64,000 nt of DNA from the NCBI GenBank assembly GCA_021464415.1, contig CM038470.1, positions 23,833,601-23,897,600 of the forward strand, in the 5' to 3' direction. Origin of the DNA: Lonicera japonica (taxonomy: Eukaryota; Streptophyta; Magnoliopsida; Dipsacales; Caprifoliaceae). The position numbers were made by a program, and so were the translations under genes. The notes under the pieces are model-generated. The model made no database searches. It had not been told where the DNA came from and saw only the letters and a program-made list of their open reading frames with translations. Positions 22,935 through 35,424 of this stretch are shown here, in pieces; positions within the stretch are counted from its first letter, which is position 1, and each line of letters opens with the position of its first letter.

Positions 22935-25132
22935 TGTTACGGTATGTGCGAAATCTAGGGTCCATCTAATAAAAACTATATATATATATAAATTTATAAA
23001 TGCGCATGTTTAGTACACGGGTTAAAAAACTTGTAATAATACATTATCAAGGGGATGGCCCAGATGGAAAAATAGCAGTAGTATAATTAGGGCGGCGTTA
23101 ATTATACACATCACGTTAATCGGTAACAGTTCATCTCATTTACTCGTTCCTATTAATGCACCAAATATGTGCACAAGACCTCTGTGTAATAAGGCTGAGC
23201 TATTGTTGAGAATAAAAAAAATATACTGACTCATCTCTATAAAACTGAGGTCATATTTACATGGTGTTATAAAACCGAATATATGCACATTATTCAATTC
23301 TATATTGTCAAGTCAATATTAAAATATTATAAAATATTTTAGTGTGCATGATTAACGCCATATTATAATTAATATTGTCCGCGGGGATTTTAGTCCCCTC
23401 CTGCAATCGAATCTTAGTTTCCATTGAATCTTTCCCCAAATTACGATTACGATGGGGCGCATAATAATATAAGAATGAGGACAAAGACAAGAGAGAATGA
23501 GAATTGAAGGATGACTCACAAGCCGTAAGCAGCAAGTTAATAATTTAATAATGTGTCATTTATTATTGTGTGATGTTTATTTAAATCACACATTAATATA
23601 CATTTCTATACATGTCTTTGTTGCCTTTCTTTTTATATATTCATAAAATCGGATATTTGTCCCATGCACCGTATTTTAATTTTTAATTAAACTTTAGACT
23701 TTGTTAATTCTTTTTTTGGTTAATCTGTAGATTCTTGTGAGCTCACTTCGATTTTCTTATAACAAGGTTTTTCAAGGCTATTCAATTAGAAAATGTTCTA
23801 TTAAGAGGATGTTCATACAAGCTAATTGAAAAAAAAAATGTGAAATCTTCTATTGAAATTACGATTTTTTCTTATATCAAGATGTACCAGCGTGCCATGT
23901 AATAAATGAGACTTATATTCAATAGCATGTGCAATTTTTTTGTGCAAATTTGATGTGCATTAACTTTACTATAATAAAATTTATTGGCAAATTACACTAA
24001 TTAAAGTTCTTTTTGGTTTGTGATAATAACTGCGAGATATTAATACGTACCGTTAGCGACCATTGCATGTTTTACCATAATTTGATACATTTTATTATCT
24101 TAGCTAAAGTCAGAATACATTAATAGACCCTTGTACCGACGGATGGCATGATCAAAAAGTCATTGCAACAATGTTATTCCATCTAATTAAAAATAATAAA
24201 AAATTGTTAATTAGTTTGTATATACAATTTTGCTCTATAATTTGGTTAGATTAACTTTTGTTTAGAAGGAAATTCAAAAACTAATGAAAGTTGTAAGAGG
24301 TCATTATTGAATGGGAGTTCCTTTTTTTTTCGACCTTTTTTTCTAATAATACAATTTAAATTATTTAAATTATGTGAACCTTACCACACCATTTTATTTT
24401 TCTTATAATTTGAATGAATTTTTATGATGTATCATGTTTTAACATATTATTTATAACATTTATTACGTTGGGGATTAGTTGTAATATATGTACTATTCTT
24501 TGAATAATAATAGAATTGTATATGTTTATATATTAAACAAAGGCAGACTTGTACCACCCCCAAAAAAAAAGGCAGACTTGAAGGACGAATCAAGACCAGC
24601 CAGCCCTGAGTCTTGCATGAATTGAAGCAAATATATATATATATATATTAGAAATAAAATTTTATAATGGTTTATGACTGTTTTAAAAAAATATTATTTT
24701 TGACGCGTATATGAAATTATTAAATTAATATTCGAAATTTAGAAAAAAAAATATTGTTCAAACTAGTATTCAAGCACGTAACCCTTTTACGTACATATAC
24801 ACATAAATCAACTAAATCTAACACATGATTTCAAAGTGTATATTAAAAAAATTCAAAATTGATCTCAACTGTATAAGATATAATATCTACACACGTATTA
24901 ACTCTGCCACAATTCTAGCATAAATAAAAAAAGGTCAAACAGTACATACTCTTGCCTAGAAGGAAGATGTTTACTGTCATTTAAGAAATTAATTGTGACG
25001 AGTGACAAAGAGAGTAGAAAAAAAAATATGTCGATTTCTTTGTAATGATCATTACTTCTACATATTTTAAAAAAAAAAACAAATGGTGGCCAACTTTATT
25101 ATCTGTGACATAGTTATAACGGCGGGTTGTTG

Positions 25133-25170
<38 letters not shown>

Positions 25171-26140
25171 TCACATATGACATAGCTTGATTTTTCTTAT
25201 AACATTTTTACTTAATCGAAAGTCGTTAACAGACTTTTTCCTTCGGGTGAGGTAAGTTACATAAAATTAAATTATAATAGGTTCGTAACTGATTTTGACG
25301 TTATTATTCTCAAAATATTTTTTAAGAAGTCATTCAATTGTAAAATACGACATATATTAAGAGTAAAAATGCCAATCTTAATTTTATTGAAGTTACAATG
25401 TTACGTTTTCTTATAATAGGATGTAATTGACATTGTACCATGTGGTAAATGATGAAAGCAAACTTTGTGCCCATTTAGCTTTTACTCGAATGAAACTAGG
25501 TAAGTTTTCCAAAAAAAAAAAAAAAAAAACTAGGTAGGTTTTAATCAAGATATTGATTGGTTCGTGATAATAATATATAGTCAACTAGATATAACGTAAC
25601 TGCAAAAGATTAATATAATCGACTAGTGGGGATTATTTTACCATAAATTTGATTTATTTAGTTTTCCATATGTGGTTAGCTAATTGATTAATTTTTAACT
25701 AAAGTAGGCGGAAATCAACATATCATGTTATATTTTAATGGACACCATATTCAGTTAGATTTTAATGGAAACTATATTCAGGGGCAGACAAAAATTCAAT
25801 TTATAACCTCGTATAATCACATTTTATTTTATTTTAAAATTATATATAAGTTAAAAAAAATCTGAAATTTGATCGCCCCCCTCTAAATCCACCCATGACT
25901 ATATTAATCGACGCTCATACTAATAGCAAAAGTTCATTGAAATAATATAACACACACATAATATATTTACTTTTTTTCTAGAATCTCGAAAATCTATGAG
26001 CTACATGGACAATTGTGGAATTAAAAAGAATTATGACGCTTGCTTTGTACCGGTCATATATACCTACTAACAAATATAATATTTGGGCAACCAATTTTTC
26101 AAACAAAATGGGTAAGGGTCCGGGTCCAGGTCTGGTAAGG
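22935..26140. repeat. Segmental duplication copy B, upstream of P450 gene 1
   Basis: Near-identical partner of copy A (14530-19640) without the two large insertions. It begins about 240 bp beyond the P450 promoter and ends near gggtccgggtccagg. It includes shared TA microsatellites and the hAT MITE at 25779-25897. No gene is recognised inside; short open frames are not conserved between the copies. Confidence 0.92.
25779..25897. mobile_element. hAT-type MITE in copy B
   Basis: Begins CAGGGGCAGAC and ends CACCCATG, with a perfect 8-bp target duplication ACTATATT at 25771-25778 and 25898-25905. It is shorter than its partner in copy A (19205-19394) through an internal deletion. Confidence 0.85.
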
Positions 26141-28000
26141 GTCGGTTCGAGTTCCGGTCATATCGCATTTAATTATGAGTGTTATCGATTTAGGTCATAA
26201 TAAATAAATTTTTTTATCGAGTAAAAATAATATATCCAAACCAATTGTTTTCTAGTTAATGAAACTCCTAGACCAATACAAGATTGTTATTACATGATGA
26301 GCTAGCAAATTATATTGTTTCGAACCGAATATGAGTCATCGTTTTGATCAGTTAATTAACTCGATTAAAACACGTACAAAAACACGCACATATATATAGA
26401 GTAACAATATGTACATTATATGTTTGTACACTCGTGTAATACTAAGATGTTTAATTTACACCCATCAAAATTTCATCTCAGATTCATAAGTTATCGATTA
26501 GTTGTTGGATAATATTAGTTGTGTTTATCAAGTATGCATAATTTTAAATAAATCAGATGTTGATAATTACCATTTAACCATAATGCTCATTTTTTCATAA
26601 TTTTATATAATTTAGATTTTGTATGGTTATAATAATAAATTTCTGAATCTTTAATTAATTTAACTTTTGGCATGAATTTTTAGTATATAATAACTATCTA
26701 ATCTAAAGGGTAAATTGATGATTTATAAATTTGATAAAAAAAATATTTGGAGGTGTAAAACTATTTTAGTTTAATTATACGAAAAGTAAGTTGAATTAAT
26801 TTGTCACATGTATATATAGAGTTTGTTTCTAGTATGAATCGGACCTTTTTACAATGTTTTTTCGTCGTAAAAACATTGGAAATGTTTTTTACGATAAAAA
26901 AAGTCGTAAAAAAGACCAGTCTGTACAGACCGATCGGCACTTAAAAAATTTCATGTATGTATAAGCCTCATTTGGATCAAGTTCCTCCATTCTTAAGAGT
27001 CTCTTGTGTTTGTACTCAGAAATGTATAGTAAACACGTGAAGAAAGAGAGCGTTGAGCCCATAACTAACACAGTGAATTTACATCCTTTATTAAACTTAA
27101 TGGGGGAGCACATTTCGTAGGCTCAACCATCTCTAAATTTAGCGAGAGTATCTCTAATGCTAATCAAAATATCAATTATAACTAATTTAAGCAATATTTT
27201 TGTTGGTTATTTCAAAAAAAAAAAAATATTATTGGCTGAAAAGCAGCTTACTCTCAATGGTATATTCAAATTTTAGCAATTCTTAAACCAATATTAATAA
27301 ACTAATATTTTTTTTTGATACCAGATGTCTACCCACTACATTGGGAAGAATTAATCCTCACTTGAAAAAGTGAGCCTGTACCCAAGGTTCAAACTCAAGT
27401 AAGACCTGATTGGCCCCACAATTTAGTGTAGGTTGCGAAGTATTGCGTCCCATATTTTGGATTTATTCATAAATTGATTAATCTGAATAAAAGTGATTAA
27501 TTTGTACCAATTAATAAATTAGACCCCACAATATTTATTGACAGAAATATAGTCATTGTGAAGCCAGCTTACACTTGACTTTAACAATTTAAAAAATAAA
27601 TAATTAAAAGCCATTTTAGATATGATCTAGAAAAAAATACATTTTGAATATCCAATTTGAGTTATTCCATTAGTCCATCTATGCGCTACGTATGCATGTA
27701 AAATGTCAGCCCAAGCCAGAGACAAATTGCAAAACATTTACTATTTCAAAGTTGACCTCGCTATTAATTATATATATATATATATATATATTGTCCTTTT
27801 CGTTTTTTTCCCAGTTGATCACTTGATCTTGATCTCCCTTTTAATTATGTGTGCTCCAAATTATCGATCAATATATGCTAATACATATATATATATATAT
27901 ATATATATTAAAAGGGCCGACATATTTTAAACAAATATTGGCTTGTATCTCATATATACTTAAAATTGGAAGTCAACCCTACATGCATGGCCAATTTGGA
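26141..28000. other. Gene-free AT-rich stretch
   Basis: No gene recognised. It contains TA microsatellites (about 27767-27792 and 27880-27908) and a small inverted repeat of 'cgtaaaaa/tttttacg' near 26850-26915. Short open frames are not supported by any domain. Confidence 0.55.
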
Positions 28001-28426
28001 AGGTATACAGGGGTGGAAGAACCGAATGTCATCAAATATCGATCATATTCTGGAGATTTAAAAAGTTTTAAACCTTAGACGACTTGTGGCAAGATCATCT
28101 GAACAAGTGCTTGCAATTCCAATGCGACCACACAGTGTGCAACCGGCAGTTTGAGAAATATTCCTAGAAACACAAGCATAGTTACTACTTAGTGAGAAGT
28201 TTCTCTTGGAAAAAGGAGCCAAATGAAACAAATGACTTTTTGGGGGGGATTTTGAACTTCCAAATTCATTTCCAATAGTCCAAAAGTGGAGCAGAAGGGT
28301 TGTTATCTAAAGTGAGTTTATAACGACTTCCTGTTTGTGTTGATCGAGAAACCACGCACCGGAGCCCGAACCCAACCAAGAAGGGGTATCTGGGATAGCT
28401 ATGGTAGAAGGAAGACTGAGTACTTA
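28001..28426 (-). pseudogene. LINE 1 fragment: 3' part with zinc-binding region
   Basis: Reading the minus strand in shifting frames gives YWKWIWKFKIPPK, a start typical of the zinc-binding region after plant LINE reverse transcriptase, then a Cys-rich part (CTLCGRIGIAS). It lies on the far side of the MITE plus CACTA insertion from the LINE pieces at 34798-38460 and has the same strand and the expected order, so it is the 3' continuation of that element. Stops and frameshifts make it non-functional. Confidence 0.6.
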
Positions 28427-28729
28427 GGCTCCATTTGATTGCAAGGATGAAAAAATAAAATAAATTTAGTTAGTTAATTTGTGTGAAAAGATAGAACATA
28501 AAGTGAGAGATGTTACTTATTTTATGAGTAGATATCTTTTATCCTTCTATATTTTTAGTGGAAAATTTTTACTCACCACCAAGCAAAGAAAATTTTTTCA
28601 TGGAAAAACTTAAAAATAAGAAGGTATCACCTCTATCACTCAACTTATTTTCCATCTTTTCACCAAAACTAACTCAATTTATTTTCTTTTTCCACCTTGC
28701 AATCACTACAAAAATGAAGACTTTTAGTG

Positions 28730-29190
28730 GCGCGTCAACGCGCCGGGAAAAGTATTAAAAACGCGTCGGCATAGAGCGCCGGCAAAAGTCCGACGGTAAA
28801 AGTACTTTACAGACATATGCCGACGGATAATGAAACGCGTCGGCAAAAGTAATCTTTTGTGACGCGAAAACGCGCCGGGAAAAATCGGCGCGCCATTGAA
28901 AGTGCATGACATCTTGTCCTGAAAGCATACTGTTGCCGACGCATTTAGAACCTTTAATGGCGCGTTTGACGCGCCGGTAAAGGTTACTTTTGCTGATGTG
29001 TTACAGACGCGCCGGAAAAGATCATTTTTGATGACGCGTTGGACGCGCCGGGAAAGATCTCTTTTTCTGACGAGTTTCAGGCGCGCCGGGAAAGATACTT
29101 TTTCCTGACGTGTTGGACACGCCAGGAAAGGTCAAAATCGCGATTGAGAAAAAGACTTTTGCTGACGCTTTATGTTAAACGCGCCAGCAT
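28730..29190. repeat. Left subterminal repeats of the CACTA element
   Basis: About a dozen diverged copies of 'gacgcgccgggaaaag' or 'acgcgtcggcaaaag' in both orientations. In En/Spm elements such motifs are transposase-binding sites. The matching right array is at 34555-34765. Confidence 0.88.
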
Positions 29191-29427
29191 AGGTGATTTT
29201 TTTTATATATATATTTGCAAAAATTAAATATAAATACAAATGCACTGGATAATTTTTTTTTTAATATTAATAAAAATGCTAGGCTGAACCAAAATCTCAA
29301 TAATCAAAATGATAGGTTACATATATTATCAATACCGTAGTAATATAAATATTGTTATGTCTTAAACATTAATATAAAATAAAAAAGTGTCAATAATAAA
29401 AAAGTTAATATCAAGAAAGTCAATATC

Positions 29428-31541
29428 CTAATCACTCGAAGGATTGTTGGGAGTAGAACTTGAAGGAGTCGTTGGGGGCTGATACTGGAATCCAGGTATG
29501 AATTTTTGAATTTTAGCAAGGACATTGTTCGTCTCGTTCAGCCTATCATTTTGAGCAGCCAGTTGTGTTGATTGAGAAGCTAGTTGTTCTGCTTGAGTAG
29601 CCACTTGTTCTTTAAGAGTGGCGATGACTTTATCCTTCTCTTGGTCCTGATAGGTGCCTATGCTGCTAGTTGCTCGACTACCTCCAATTGCCTTGAGCCT
29701 AGGCATAGAACCATATCCCTTGTGATGACGTGATCGAGGGCCTAAGACTTGTGTCATGATGTTCAAGTCTTTTGGCTAAGTCACTTCTTCGCCAGGCTCA
29801 ACAGATCCAGCAGACTCAACTGGCTAGGAAGCTCGCATATGTATCATGGCAACCTGAATAGAAAAAAAGAATAAAAAAACTTTCATGTATATCCCAAAAA
29901 TAATTCACAAAACAGTGCTATATAAAGGTATTAAATATAAAAATCATAAATAAATTGAGAATGATTCATTAAAAAATTGATAATATAAGGCATTAATATT
30001 TTATCTTACTAATATAGAGGCCCACACATAAATCTGAATTAAATTTAGAAATAAAACCCAAATCACAATCAAAACCATAAGTTCATACAAGGCCAATCAA
30101 TTAAAAAAATTAATCAATTAAAAAAATTAAACACAGAGAAACCACTATGCACATTATCAAAGTAGTGTTCTCAATCAATGACCTAAAGTAAGTAAATAAA
30201 CATATAAAATGTATTTTAATGAAGAAACTTACGTGCTTCTCTGCAGCGTATTCATTCCTCCATGTATTTCCTTTACAATGGAGTTGTTGGAACGTGTCGA
30301 TCACACTAGGGAGTTCACCAGTCACCGGATCAACCTTGAAATTATAAGTTAAATAAATATTATTTATAATTTAAATAACTATTAATTAATAAAATAATTT
30401 TACAGTCTTACTCCCTCGTAGACATGAGCCACTATAGTCTTTGAGCCTTGCCCCCCCTCAAGTAACCTTTGCCTTCGATTATTCGAATTTTTTGCTGAAA
30501 TTGTCTATAATAACAGAAAAAAGTAATATGTTAATCAAATCAAGTAATGTTTCAATACATATAAACTTAAATATTAAAATAAAAAAAGGTAAACTCATAC
30601 TTTTTGTTCCTCACAACTGAAAAAATCACACAAAACCTTCCAATCATCTTGATCAACTTTTTTGTAAGGGCTTCTCTTTGGGGCTTCTGAATTTTGTTCA
30701 CCACCAAGCTTTTTCCAATGAATTTTCATGACGTGTCGCCATTCCCTAAAAGCCTTCATCTGCAATTGCTCAATCTCATCCATGACGATTTTATCGTCAT
30801 GTGGATAGATAAACTTCAACTATAAAAATAATATGGATTAATAGATAGTTTTTTTTACAAAAAACAATAAAGCTAGATGTTCACAAAACTGCTTGAAGTG
30901 TGGGCAGTTTTGTGAACCAATAAAGCTAGTCATGCCAAATATATCATCAATAATTTTTTTGTTTATTTAAAAAATATCAAAAAATAAAATTAAACAGCCT
31001 AAAAGGAAAAAACATGAGAACTAGTAATTAAATCATTTAATGATCTTTAGATGTAGGTTCAAGAAGGAAAAAACATATAATGTGAAAATTTAATTGTTCA
31101 AATCATCTGAGTGGAGCAGTTTATAAGCAAACTAGTATCAAAGTTGCACAAATAAACCACAAAAGGAGCAGTTTTTTTGCAGCAATAACCACCAAACAGA
31201 TTTTCAATTTCGTAGTAGTAAAACACAACTTTTTCGCAGCAATAATCAACATATCATAAAATATTTGGAACCAATTAATAGCAGCAGAAAACAACTACAA
31301 TGGCAGCAGTATTAACATATTTTTCAGCACCAATATATACACGTATTTTCTCAGCACCAAAAGTAAATTTCAGATCAGCAAAAGCTTGTACACAGACGAT
31401 CAAAATTTGACCACACTATCAAATTAGCAAAAGCAGAATAAACAAAGACGATCATATACTTACATCAAGACGATCATATACGACCTCAATGTCGGTTCTC
31501 GGTACATCTGCCCAGCGTGTGATTCGTGGAGAAAACGTTTC
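29428..31541 (-). pseudogene. CACTA accessory gene of the plant Transposase_24 (Ptta/En/Spm) type, inactivated
   Basis: Five exons can be read on the minus strand, all with GT-AG borders and phase 0: 31541-31464, 30819-30601, 30504-30412, 30334-30233 and 29853-29428. They carry hallmarks of the family: WADVP, a basic middle (FREWRHVMKIHWKK), SAKNSNNRRQ, DPVTGELPSV with TWRNEYAAEKH, then QVLGPRSRHHKGYG and a Gln-rich predicted coiled coil (EQVATQAEQL...). The last exon has two in-frame TAG codons (29826-29824 and 29778-29776), both explicable as CAG to TAG changes. Further upstream exons were not found. The family is the second gene of CACTA elements, thought to bind element ends; here it is probably dead. 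Confidence 0.82.
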
Positions 31542-31978
31542 CTATGAGAATTGAAGTGTACCCATGATAGATAATGAGTTTTATTTTGGGGGACAAGGCA
31601 AAATCGGCATTAGAATAGTATAGAACCCTAAAGAGCTCGAGTACTTGCAATAGAAGAAGTCATAGGTTTCTTAGCTTTTAACATGTGTAGGTGTTTTCAA
31701 CATTGTTAAGATAAATTTAGCTTATTAACATACCCTTTTAGTATTGCTAGTGGAGATAGTTTTAGTGCTCAAAATTAGACCTAGTTACGAACCTATCAGT
31801 TTATTATTATTTCTTTTATTTCTTGCACTGATGTTGGGTTGGGAACATCAATATTATTTGTTTTTCATGCAACACATATGATACGCTTATCAGCTTATGT
31901 TTAGTTTTTGCAAGGCATTATTTGTTTGTGTATTTTGATTAGAGTTGTGCTATTTGTTTGTGTGCAAATAAAAAGATA

Positions 31979-32075
31979 TAGTTCAATACCTGGATTGTAC
32001 GATCTACAGAGTCAGTACATAACCAATTATTACTTGGATCAAATGCAATAGATCTCACCCAGTTGAACATATTGA
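31979..32075 (-). pseudogene. Captured fragment of a PRL1-like WD40 gene
   Basis: The minus strand reads WVRSIAFDPSNNWLCTDSVD followed by RTIQ and then a splice-donor-like gtattg. This closely resembles the WD40 repeat of plant PRL1 (a spliceosome-associated WD40 protein), which from memory reads WVRSVAFDPSNEWFCTGSAD in this region. Only about one exon is present, it lacks the rest of the propeller, and it lies inside the CACTA element. It is therefore best read as a host gene fragment captured by the transposon. Whether it is transcribed cannot be seen. Confidence 0.7.
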
Positions 32076-32239
32076 TTAACAGAAGGTAAAAGAAGCTTAG
32101 ATAACGAAGGTTGTTACTAGTCAAAGAAAAGAAGACTCGAAAATGTAAAATTAATGACGTAGAAAACCCGAATATATGAATTAATAATAGGAAAGGTAGG
32201 AAATGAAGGCACAAACTGTTGTTAAAAGGGTTTCAAATA

Positions 32240-33096
32240 ATAATTAACTTAATATAGTACCGGAAAATATAAACTATTCTTAATATATTAAACTAAACCT
32301 TGAATTTGAAAAATATTGGTGTTTATGGTGATGAGTAGAGATCTGCCATGAGTTTCATTCTAATAGATATAATAACATCCCTACATAAAATAAGTATCAG
32401 GAGTGATTTTTATTATATATAAACATGATACACCTTATTAGTCCCTTTAAGTTTTTTCTTGTAAGTAAAATTTATAAGTAAAAAATACAGAGAAAATAAC
32501 ATTTAATAATGATGAATCTTTTTTGGTTAGCTTATTTTGAATTTATTTTTATGGTATTACCTTTATATCAAAAAATTAAATTAGTAGTTGTACTTTGAGC
32601 CCCAAATTCAAAATTATGTATCCACTGCCTTATACATATATTACAAAAGGTGAATTGTTAATAATTAATATATATATACCTATCGTGTTGCTTGCTCTTG
32701 CAATAAATAATCAGCAAGTGTATATATATATATATGCATGTATTAATTAACTTCCTGATCTTCTCTTAATTATTAAAAACAATAAACCGGCTACTTGTGG
32801 ACATCACCCATTAAACTAAAGCATCTTCCTGTTATAAGTTTCTAACCGGTTAATCACAATCAAATCGAAACTGTAAACTAAGAAAAAATTAATTTGTCCA
32901 CAAAATTGAGCTAAAAAATATGGCAGGATCACAAAACTAATATGCTACAGACCACAATTTAAATCTAACCGTTGTGGATACTCTATGGCACGCATGTTTA
33001 ACATTTTTTTGTTTCGCTTTTTGTTTAATTAAATAGTCAAGAATTAATTTTCAACTTGATCAATGGTTTAAAGTTAAAATATATATATATATATAT
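32240..33096. other. Noncoding interior of the CACTA element
   Basis: AT-rich, no recognisable gene. The same holds for 33501-34110. At 34180-34450 the sequence becomes strongly GA-rich; on the minus strand this would be the 5' region of the CACTA transcript, but no exon could be fixed. Confidence 0.5.
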
Positions 33097-33500
33097 GGGA
33101 AAATTTCCTACGAGGATTACTGTTCACGGATGAACAGTACGGATTGATCAATTTGGCACGCTTTACGATGGAATTTTTTGATGAAATTTTGTGGGGATGT
33201 TCTTCATCATGTGTAGAACATCTCCACCAAATTTCATCAAAAAATTCAAGCAGGAAGTGGGTTAACTACGTGATTGAAAAATATTGGTCCAAAAATCGAT
33301 TTATAAAATCCAATATTTTTCAATTATATAGTTAACCCACTTCCCGGTTGAATTTTTTGATGAAATTTGGTGGAGATGTTCTACACACGATGAAGAACAT
33401 TCCTACAAAATTTCATCAAAAAATTATATCGGGGAGAATGCCAAATTGACCAATCCGTATTGTTTATCCGTGAACAGTAATCCGCGTATGAAATGCTCTG
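33097..33500. mobile_element. Foldback (long hairpin) element inside the CACTA element
   Basis: Two arms of about 190 bp pair almost completely around a loop near 33293-33313; examples are gattactgttcacggatgaa against its complement at the right end, and 'gatgaaatttggtggagatg' pairing in the middle. TA microsatellites abut both sides, so the insertion site was probably TA-rich. Noncoding; an open frame across it is a by-product. Confidence 0.88.
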
Positions 33501-34554
33501 ATATATATATATATATATATATGCTAAATTTTATCTATTGAATAGTTCGTCAAGATTAATAATGGAGGAGAGAGTATAAATTAAGATGGGGAAAATAGAT
33601 AGCTAGGCTTTGAGACATTGGCAGACAAGATTAATGAATTTATGAAAGTGGAAGATAGGAAATAGATATTATCGCATATTACAAGGAAAAAGCACATGGC
33701 AAAAGTGCTGTTAACAAGGTTTGACTTCAAATCAACCACTAGTTCAACATTACAAATAAAAGCCAAAAAATATAAATATATATGCTCAGCCATGCATCCA
33801 TAAAATATTAATTGGTGCATATATATAATTAATAATTAGTTAATCTTTAGACTAAACTTGTGCAAGAGCAAGCAACACGACAATCTTCCAGGTATGTTTC
33901 TTCACAAACAGAGAATCAAATACAAACAGAGAATCAAAAACAAAATCATCCGCTTAAGAAGGGGCGATAAAAATCAAATACAAACAGAGAATCAAACATC
34001 CTTCAATGCCCATTTTTCATATATATATATATAAACAATTAATCCGTCATGTCTATGAAGATCCACTTAAGAAAGGGGGATAAAAATCAAATACAAATAG
34101 AGAAAGTTAAATTTGGGGCTTTTTAAAACTAAATCGAAGTCTAAAATAACAAAAATAACTAGGGCTTTTACCTTTTTATTGCTTGAGATGGAGATGCGAC
34201 TGGTTGTGGCTATGGCTATGGAGGAGACGACAAAGGAGAGGGGGCAAGCAGAGACGACTGTGAGTGGTCAACGGCAGCAGAGACGGCAAATAGGCGGAGA
34301 CGAGATGATAGAGAACGATTGTGTTGTGTGAGACGAGAGAGTGCGAAGGCGTTGTGTGAGACGAGAGTACGGCGCGATGTGAGAGAGAAAGAGAGAGAGA
34401 GAGCGATGGGTTTTGTGGGTATTGTGAAAGAAAGAGTGATGGATTAGGTTTTTTTTTTTTTTACTTTTTCTTTTTTTAAAATTAAAATTATTCTTTCCGC
34501 GAAAAAAAAAAGAAGGGGGGGGGAGTTGGGCGCCTTTTTTTTCACCCGTTAACA

Positions 34555-34765
34555 AAAACGCGCCGGTAAAAATACTCTATCGTGGCGCGTTAATACAAAC
34601 GCGTCGCCAAAAGTTAATTTGACTTTTTACGACGCGTGTTACTGCGCCGGTAAAAGTACTCGAAACGATTGTATTACAACATGACTATAGCGACGTGTGA
34701 GGTTAGGACGCGTCGGTATAGACGACCTTTACCGACACGTTTTAAGTAACGCGCCGGCAAAAGTT
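34555..34765. repeat. Right subterminal repeats of the CACTA element
   Basis: Copies of 'acgcgccggtaaaa', 'acgcgtcgccaaaag' and 'acgcgtcggtatag' mirror those of the left end. Confidence 0.88.
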
Positions 34766-34797
34766 ATGTTTCTTGTAGTGAATCAAACGGAGCCTTA

Positions 34798-35420
34798 AAT
34801 TTTAGAATTAAGAGTAGGAGGGAAAATATTATTAACCACACCTTCATTCCAACGCGCACTTCCATTAAGAGTAGAGGTGTTACTTGCATGTTCTTGAGGA
34901 AGCTAGTCCAAGTTAGAGTCATTATCATGCCAAACCAAGTTGGATTGCCATTACCAATCAACCACTTAGTACCCTCCATAAAGAGGTCCTTCGCCCACAT
35001 AATACTTCTCCAAACACAAGAAGCATCCTCTTATGCTTCCACAACCTGGAATTTGGGCAATGAGTATTTATGTCTCAAGACCACAGTCCAAATGCCATTT
35101 TTTCCTTTCATCAAGGTCCATCGCAACTTAGCAATTAATGTTTGCCAAGTTATTATTATTGCACATTCTTAGCCCCCGCCCCCAATTCTCTTGTGTTTAC
35201 GAACTTTTTCCAACTCACGAGATGCACCTTCTTCCTCACCTCAGTGTCACTCAACAAGAAATTATGATTGATTCTATCAAGTTTTTCACACACTTTAACC
35301 TATATTTTTATTTGTTTCCATAGTATACGTAAGGATGGAAAAAGTAACGACTTGAATAAGAGTCATTCTCCTTACAAGGGAGAGTAAACTAACCTTCAAC
35401 CAGTTGATATCTTATGGACT
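34798..35420 (-). pseudogene. LINE 1 fragment: C-terminal part of ORF2
   Basis: Minus-strand text in changing frames reads LVRRMTLIQVVTFSILTYTM, then ALIAKLRW..., GIWTVVLRHKYS and WAKDLFMEGTKWLIGNGNPT. These are standard landmarks after the reverse transcriptase of plant L1-type LINEs, in the right order. A stop interrupts the text before EDASCVWRS and frameshifts occur, so it is dead. The MITE at 28427-34794 interrupts it on the left. Confidence 0.8.
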
Positions 35421-35424
35421 TTCT

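Larger units (their letters stand above)
28704..34780 (-). mobile_element. CACTA (En/Spm) element with complete ends, non-autonomous
   Basis: It starts CACTACAAAAAT and ends TTTCTTGTAGTG, and is flanked by the 3-bp duplication AAT (28701-28703 and 34781-34783), which is diagnostic for CACTA elements; length 6077 bp. Subterminal regions are packed with ACGCGCCGG/ACGCGTCGG repeats. Inside are a decayed Transposase_24 gene (minus), a host WD40 gene fragment and a foldback element. No TNP2-type transposase was found, so movement would need a partner element. Confidence 0.93.
28427..34794. mobile_element. PIF/Harbinger-type MITE, split by a CACTA element
   Basis: The left end GGCTCCATTTGATTGCAAGG and the right end (reverse complement GGCTCCGTTTGATTGCAAGG across the CACTA insertion) form a good inverted repeat, and both sides are flanked by TTA (28424-28426 and 34795-34797). 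Without the CACTA insertion it is about 288 bp. Relatives lie at 45699-46016 and 46171-46434. It is itself inserted in LINE 1. Confidence 0.85.

Noticed and set aside
34113..34555. Overlapping open frames on both strands in GA-rich DNA
   Set aside because: No domain, strong compositional bias; it may be the leader of the CACTA transcript but no exon is supportable.
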